From: Flavobacteriaceae bacterium
GTDB taxonomy: Bacteria > Bacteroidota > Bacteroidia > Flavobacteriales > Flavobacteriaceae
Length of the DNA: 7,924 nt
Direction: 5' to 3'
Assembly: GCA_016763595.1 (NCBI GenBank)
Contig: JAESTN010000354.1
Coordinates: 1 to 7,924, forward strand
Every line of letters begins with the position of its first letter. Positions within the stretch are counted from its first letter, which is position 1. This document shows, piece after piece, positions 5,232 to 7,924 of the stretch. The notes under the pieces are model-generated. The model was not told the origin of the DNA. It saw only the letters and a program-made list of their open reading frames with translations, and made no database searches. The translations under genes and the position numbers were made by a program.

Positions 5232-6389
5232 GTGAAAAATTATTTTTCTTCCGATTTTAAATTAGGCGTTCTCGGTGGCGGTCAATTAGGAAGAATGTTA
5301 CTTGCCGAAACTCAAAAATACGACATACATACAGCTATTTTAGATGCTTCCCCAGAAGCTCCATGTGCTCAAATTTGTAACGAATTTCATATTGGAAACT
5401 TATTAGATTTTGACGCTGTTTACAACTTTGGAAAAGGGGTAGATGTTTTAACTATTGAAATAGAACATGTAAATATTGATGCATTGTATCAATTAGAAAA
5501 AGAAGGATTAAAGATATACCCGCAACCTTCTGTTATTGAGATCATTCAACACAAAGGAAAACAGAAAGATTTCTTTGTGAAAAACACCATTCCTACCTCT
5601 CCACATAAACGTTTTTCTAACAAGGCAGCATTGCTGTCATATTGTAAAGAGAATATCGTTGAGTTCCCTTTTGTATGGAAATCTGCGCAGTTTGGATATG
5701 ATGGAACAGGAGTAAAAGTGGTTCGCTCTTTAGATCATATTCAAAACTTAGCGGATACCGATTGTATTATTGAAGAATTGATTCCATTTAAAAACGAATT
5801 GGCAGTAATTGTTGCCAGAAATGCATCAGGAGAAATCAAAACATATCCAGTTGTTGAAATGGAATTTCATCCAGAGGCCAATCAGGTTGAATATGTAATT
5901 TGCCCTGCAAGAATTGATGATTCTGTTGCAAATAAAGCAAGAGAAATCGCATTAAATGTTGCAAAATCATTTGAACATGTTGGTTTATTAGCCGTAGAAA
6001 TGTTTCAAACCAATGATGATGAAATCTTAGTCAACGAAGTTGCACCAAGAACTCACAATTCTGGACATTATAGTATAGAAGCTAGTTACACGAATCAATT
6101 TGAACAACACTTAAGAACAGTACTAAACCTTCCTTTAGGTAACACAGAAAGTAAAGTTGCTGGGATAATGGTTAACTTGGTGGGAGAAGAAGGGTATAGT
6201 GGTGATGTAATTTATGAAAACATTGAAAAAGTGTTACAAATTGACGGTGTTACGCCACATATTTACGGGAAGAAAACAACCAAACCTTTTCGTAAAATGG
6301 GACATGTAACCATTGTTGACAAAGACATCGATAAAGCTCGAATAACAGCCCAAAAAGTAAAAGAAACAATTAGAGTAATAAGCAAATAA
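5232..6389 (+). CDS. purK: N5-carboxyaminoimidazole ribonucleotide synthetase PurK
   Basis: This 385-residue ATP-grasp enzyme makes N5-CAIR from AIR, bicarbonate and ATP in de novo purine synthesis. Visible parts are the N-terminal pre-ATP-grasp fold with LGVLGGGQLGRM (11-22), IEIEHV (75-80), the ATP-binding loop FVWKSAQFGYDGTG (147-160), the EELIPFKNELAVIVAR region (181-196), the metal and substrate segment NEVAPRTHNSGHYSIEA (268-284), and the C-terminal RKMGHVT (354-360). All key motifs are present and the length is typical. Translation must start at GTG 5232, because an in-frame TAA lies at 5220-5222 and no ATG occurs before the conserved GGGQLG; GTG starts are uncommon in this AT-rich group. 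purE follows 91 bases downstream in the same direction, and its product is the next enzyme. The gap holds a decayed palindromic repeat. Confidence 0.97.
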   Translation: MKNYFSSDFKLGVLGGGQLGRMLLAETQKYDIHTAILDASPEAPCAQICNEFHIGNLLDFDAVYNFGKGVDVLTIEIEHVNIDALYQLEKEGLKIYPQPSVIEIIQHKGKQKDFFVKNTIPTSPHKRFSNKAALLSYCKENIVEFPFVWKSAQFGYDGTGVKVVRSLDHIQNLADTDCIIEELIPFKNELAVIVARNASGEIKTYPVVEMEFHPEANQVEYVICPARIDDSVANKAREIALNVAKSFEHVGLLAVEMFQTNDDEILVNEVAPRTHNSGHYSIEASYTNQFEQHLRTVLNLPLGNTESKVAGIMVNLVGEEGYSGDVIYENIEKVLQIDGVTPHIYGKKTTKPFRKMGHVTIVDKDIDKARITAQKVKETIRVISK

Positions 6390-6392
6390 TAC

Positions 6393-6464
6393 GTCATTAC
6401 CAGACTCAGCGAAATGAGCTATCTCACGAATCAAAACAGATTACTTCATTTCATTGGCAATAAC
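6393..6464. repeat. Eroded palindromic dispersed repeat between purK and purE
   Basis: A 72-bp imperfect inverted repeat nearly fills the gap. The left end GTCATTACC pairs with the right end GGCAATAAC (7 of 9), and inner arms GAAATGA..ATCT (6411 on) pair with AGATTACTTCATTTC (6438-6452). The pattern GTCATT.....GAG..ATCTC ... AGATT.CTTC.....GCAAT.AC resembles, from memory, the widespread repeat with termini GTCATTGCGAG / CTCGCAATGAC and an AATCTC / GAGATT core. This copy has lost several positions. Its stem could form in the purK-purE mRNA. No transposase is nearby. Confidence 0.65.
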
Positions 6465-6480
6465 TAAAAATTAATAAAAG

Positions 6481-6960
6481 ATGGTAGGAATTATAATGGG
6501 AAGCGATTCAGATCTTCCAATCATGCAAGAAGCAATAGATATTTTAGAAGGTTTCGATATTCAAATTGAAGTAGATATCGTTTCTGCTCATAGAACACCA
6601 GATAAATTAGTTGCGTATTCTAAAAATGCACACACTCGTGGTATCAAAGTAATTATTGCTGGTGCTGGAGGTGCGGCACATTTACCTGGAATGGTTGCTT
6701 CAATGAGTCCATTACCGATTATTGGGGTTCCTGTAAAAAGCAGAAACTCTATTGATGGATGGGATTCTATTTTGTCTATTTTACAAATGCCAGGAGGAGT
6801 TCCGGTTGCAACAGTCGCTTTAGATGGTGCAAAAAATGCAGGAATCTTAGCTGCTCAAATTATTGGAGCCTCAGACAAATGTGTGATGGATAAAATTATT
6901 GCTTATAAAGAAGGCTTAAAATTAAAAGTAGAACAAGCTTCACAAAAGGTGAAAAAATAA
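6481..6960 (+). CDS. purE: N5-CAIR mutase PurE (class I)
   Basis: This 159-residue enzyme converts N5-CAIR, the PurK product, to CAIR in de novo purine synthesis; family members form octamers in the cytoplasm. Motifs are VGIIMGSDSDLPIM (2-15, phosphate and substrate loop), VDIVSAHRTPDKL (31-43, catalytic His37), IIAGAGGAAHLPGM (58-71), PIIGVPVKS (79-87) and LQMPGGVPVATVALDGAKNAGILAA (101-125). These mark class I, and the presence of purK confirms it. The length is typical, with a short Lys-rich end. The ATG is preceded by an AAAAG-type weak ribosome site, normal for Bacteroidota. No promoter box is evident in the gap after purK, so co-transcription is likely. It ends at a strong hairpin terminator. 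Confidence 0.97.
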   Translation: MVGIIMGSDSDLPIMQEAIDILEGFDIQIEVDIVSAHRTPDKLVAYSKNAHTRGIKVIIAGAGGAAHLPGMVASMSPLPIIGVPVKSRNSIDGWDSILSILQMPGGVPVATVALDGAKNAGILAAQIIGASDKCVMDKIIAYKEGLKLKVEQASQKVKK

Positions 6961-6985
6961 GCTTCTCGAACTCTTTTATAATATT

Positions 6986-7024
6986 AAAAAATAATCATCA
7001 TTCATGTATGATGATTATTTTTTT
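6986..7024. terminator. Bidirectional terminator shared by purE and the T9SS protein gene
   Basis: A 16-bp perfect stem, counting its A/T ends (6986-7001 with 7008-7023), has loop TCATGT, with A-runs on the left and a seven-T run on the right. It lies 25 bases after the purE stop. For the leftward gene the same hairpin contains the stop codon and the last eight sense codons. Confidence 0.85.
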
Positions 7025-7924
7025 ACTCATACGTCTGCTTGAATCCAGTTCAACAACTACGATATAGATTCCTGATTTTAGTTTTGATATATTTCTAGGG
7101 TCCTTTACAACATACGTATCGACCTCTTTTCCTAAAATGTTTACTATTTTTATGCTCTTTATCTTTTCTAGAGTGTTTTTTAATTGAACAACCAACTCTT
7201 TGTTTCCATTCACATACGCGATTAATTTACGCTCGGGGATTACTTGATCATCCATATTTAAAGTTTGTGGGTCTTTTGTGTAATGCACTTTAAATCGTGT
7301 ATTGTTTTCACCGACACTACTCACTGTAAAAACATGAGCTTCTTTCCTTAAATCAATCACTTTATTTTCTTTAGTATCTTTCAAAAAAATATAATATTCA
7401 GCGTCGATATGTTCCTCACTAATTTCTATAGTATACGTTCCTATTTCATCAACAACAAATCCCAAGGAAATTACCTCTTCTATAGTTGTCAACTCTGGAA
7501 GACCTTGTATGGTCGCTTTTTTCTGATTTCCGATCAAAGAATAAAACCCTAATTTGGTATTTGTTACGTCGAATGGGCCATCGTATAAGTTATCAAATTC
7601 AAAAGTAGCACCTTTTAAAAACCCTACTAAAATTGAATTTATTTCATTTCCTCTTCTAAGTAAAAACCATGAACGCCCCTTTTTTTTATCGCTTTTTGTC
7701 TTTGACTTCCCTTTAAAAAACTGGTTGTTATTTCCCACAATCTGATGTGTGGTTTTAAAGGTCATGGTACCCGCACTTGTTGTTCTTATAAAAAACCCTT
7801 GACCTACTCCAATTTTCCCGGTAGCAGTATTGGTACCTCCTCCAGTAAGGTTATATTGTTTATAATCTGAAACCAAATTATCTCCTACTTCTGCAGTGCT
7901 TTGATCCCAATAATAAATAGTTCC
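6998..7924 (-). CDS. Secreted protein with T9SS type A sorting domain, C-terminal part
   Basis: The frame is open to the right edge, so the N-terminus is missing; 308 residues are visible. A TTG at 7876 is internal, since in-frame sequence typical of the family continues upstream (YYWDQSTAEVGDN). The segment IGVGQGFFIRTTSAGTMTFKTTHQIVGNNNQFF is a common region of Flavobacteriia surface proteins just before their last domains. A very Lys-rich stretch follows (KGKSKTKSDKKKGRSW). The last roughly 75 residues (ERKLIAYVNGNKELVV...IKSIKIVNILGKEV...ISKLKSGIYIVVVELDSSRRMSKKIII) are a type A C-terminal sorting signal recognised by the type IX secretion system, so the product should be exported and perhaps surface-anchored. 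The enzymatic or adhesive part lies outside the window, so no function is assigned. It converges on purE and shares its terminator. Confidence 0.88.
   Translation of the reverse strand, partial: GTIYYWDQSTAEVGDNLVSDYKQYNLTGGGTNTATGKIGVGQGFFIRTTSAGTMTFKTTHQIVGNNNQFFKGKSKTKSDKKKGRSWFLLRRGNEINSILVGFLKGATFEFDNLYDGPFDVTNTKLGFYSLIGNQKKATIQGLPELTTIEEVISLGFVVDEIGTYTIEISEEHIDAEYYIFLKDTKENKVIDLRKEAHVFTVSSVGENNTRFKVHYTKDPQTLNMDDQVIPERKLIAYVNGNKELVVQLKNTLEKIKSIKIVNILGKEVDTYVVKDPRNISKLKSGIYIVVVELDSSRRMSKKIIIIHE

Noticed and set aside
6234..6434. Minus-strand open frame of 66 codons over the purK end and the gap
   Set aside because: Mostly antisense to conserved purK codons and starts inside the palindromic repeat; no family resemblance.
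7554..7745. Plus-strand open frame of 63 codons opposite the T9SS protein gene
   Set aside because: The Phe/Pro/Leu-rich translation reflects the Lys/Asn-rich complement; no independent signals.
1..7924. Search for a defence, mobile or other multi-gene novel system
   Set aside because: All genes match ordinary Flavobacteriia families; there is no integrase, transposase, repeat array or toxin-antitoxin-like pair in the window.

Overview
The window looks like chromosomal DNA from a Flavobacteriia (Bacteroidota) species, probably marine Flavobacteriaceae. The evidence is strong AT bias, Bacteroidota-type promoter boxes (TAnnTTTG), a type IX secretion cargo C-terminus, a DUF3127 protein, a formylglycine-dependent sulfatase of polysaccharide-degrader type, and a purK-purE pair. 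The genus cannot be named from sequence alone. No phage, IS, CRISPR, tRNA or rRNA was seen. The gene content is mostly housekeeping, and no gap between genes exceeds about 130 bases.

Layout, left to right. (1) The 3' part of a sulfatase gene (+) runs in from the left edge and ends at a bidirectional hairpin terminator. (2) A leftward two-gene unit follows: a flavin reductase-like FMN protein, then a DUF3127 protein whose C-terminus imitates the SSB protein-binding tail. (3) A divergent intergenic region with a 14-bp palindrome leads to a membrane histidine kinase (+) that has no adjacent response regulator. Its promoter box is so close to the ATG that the mRNA may be leaderless. (4) The kinase ends tail-to-tail in a shared TTAA with a HIT-family hydrolase (-). 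(5) greA (-) lies upstream of the HIT gene. The greA terminator and the HIT promoter are interlocked, and the greA leader contains a hairpin with a U-rich tail. (6) Divergent from greA, with overlapping promoter cores, is a small lipoprotein (+) with a Rieske-like C-terminal half that lacks two of the four iron ligands. (7) purK (GTG start) and purE (+) follow; together they convert AIR to CAIR via N5-CAIR in purine synthesis. They are separated by a decayed 72-bp palindromic repeat. (8) The window ends in a leftward T9SS-secreted protein, partial at its N-terminus, whose last codons lie inside the terminator hairpin shared with purE.

Most genes are individually recognisable. I do not see a convincing new multi-gene system. 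The items most worth following are the SSB-like tail on DUF3127, the ligand-deficient Rieske-like lipoprotein, the regulatory layout around greA, and the eroded repeat in the pur operon.
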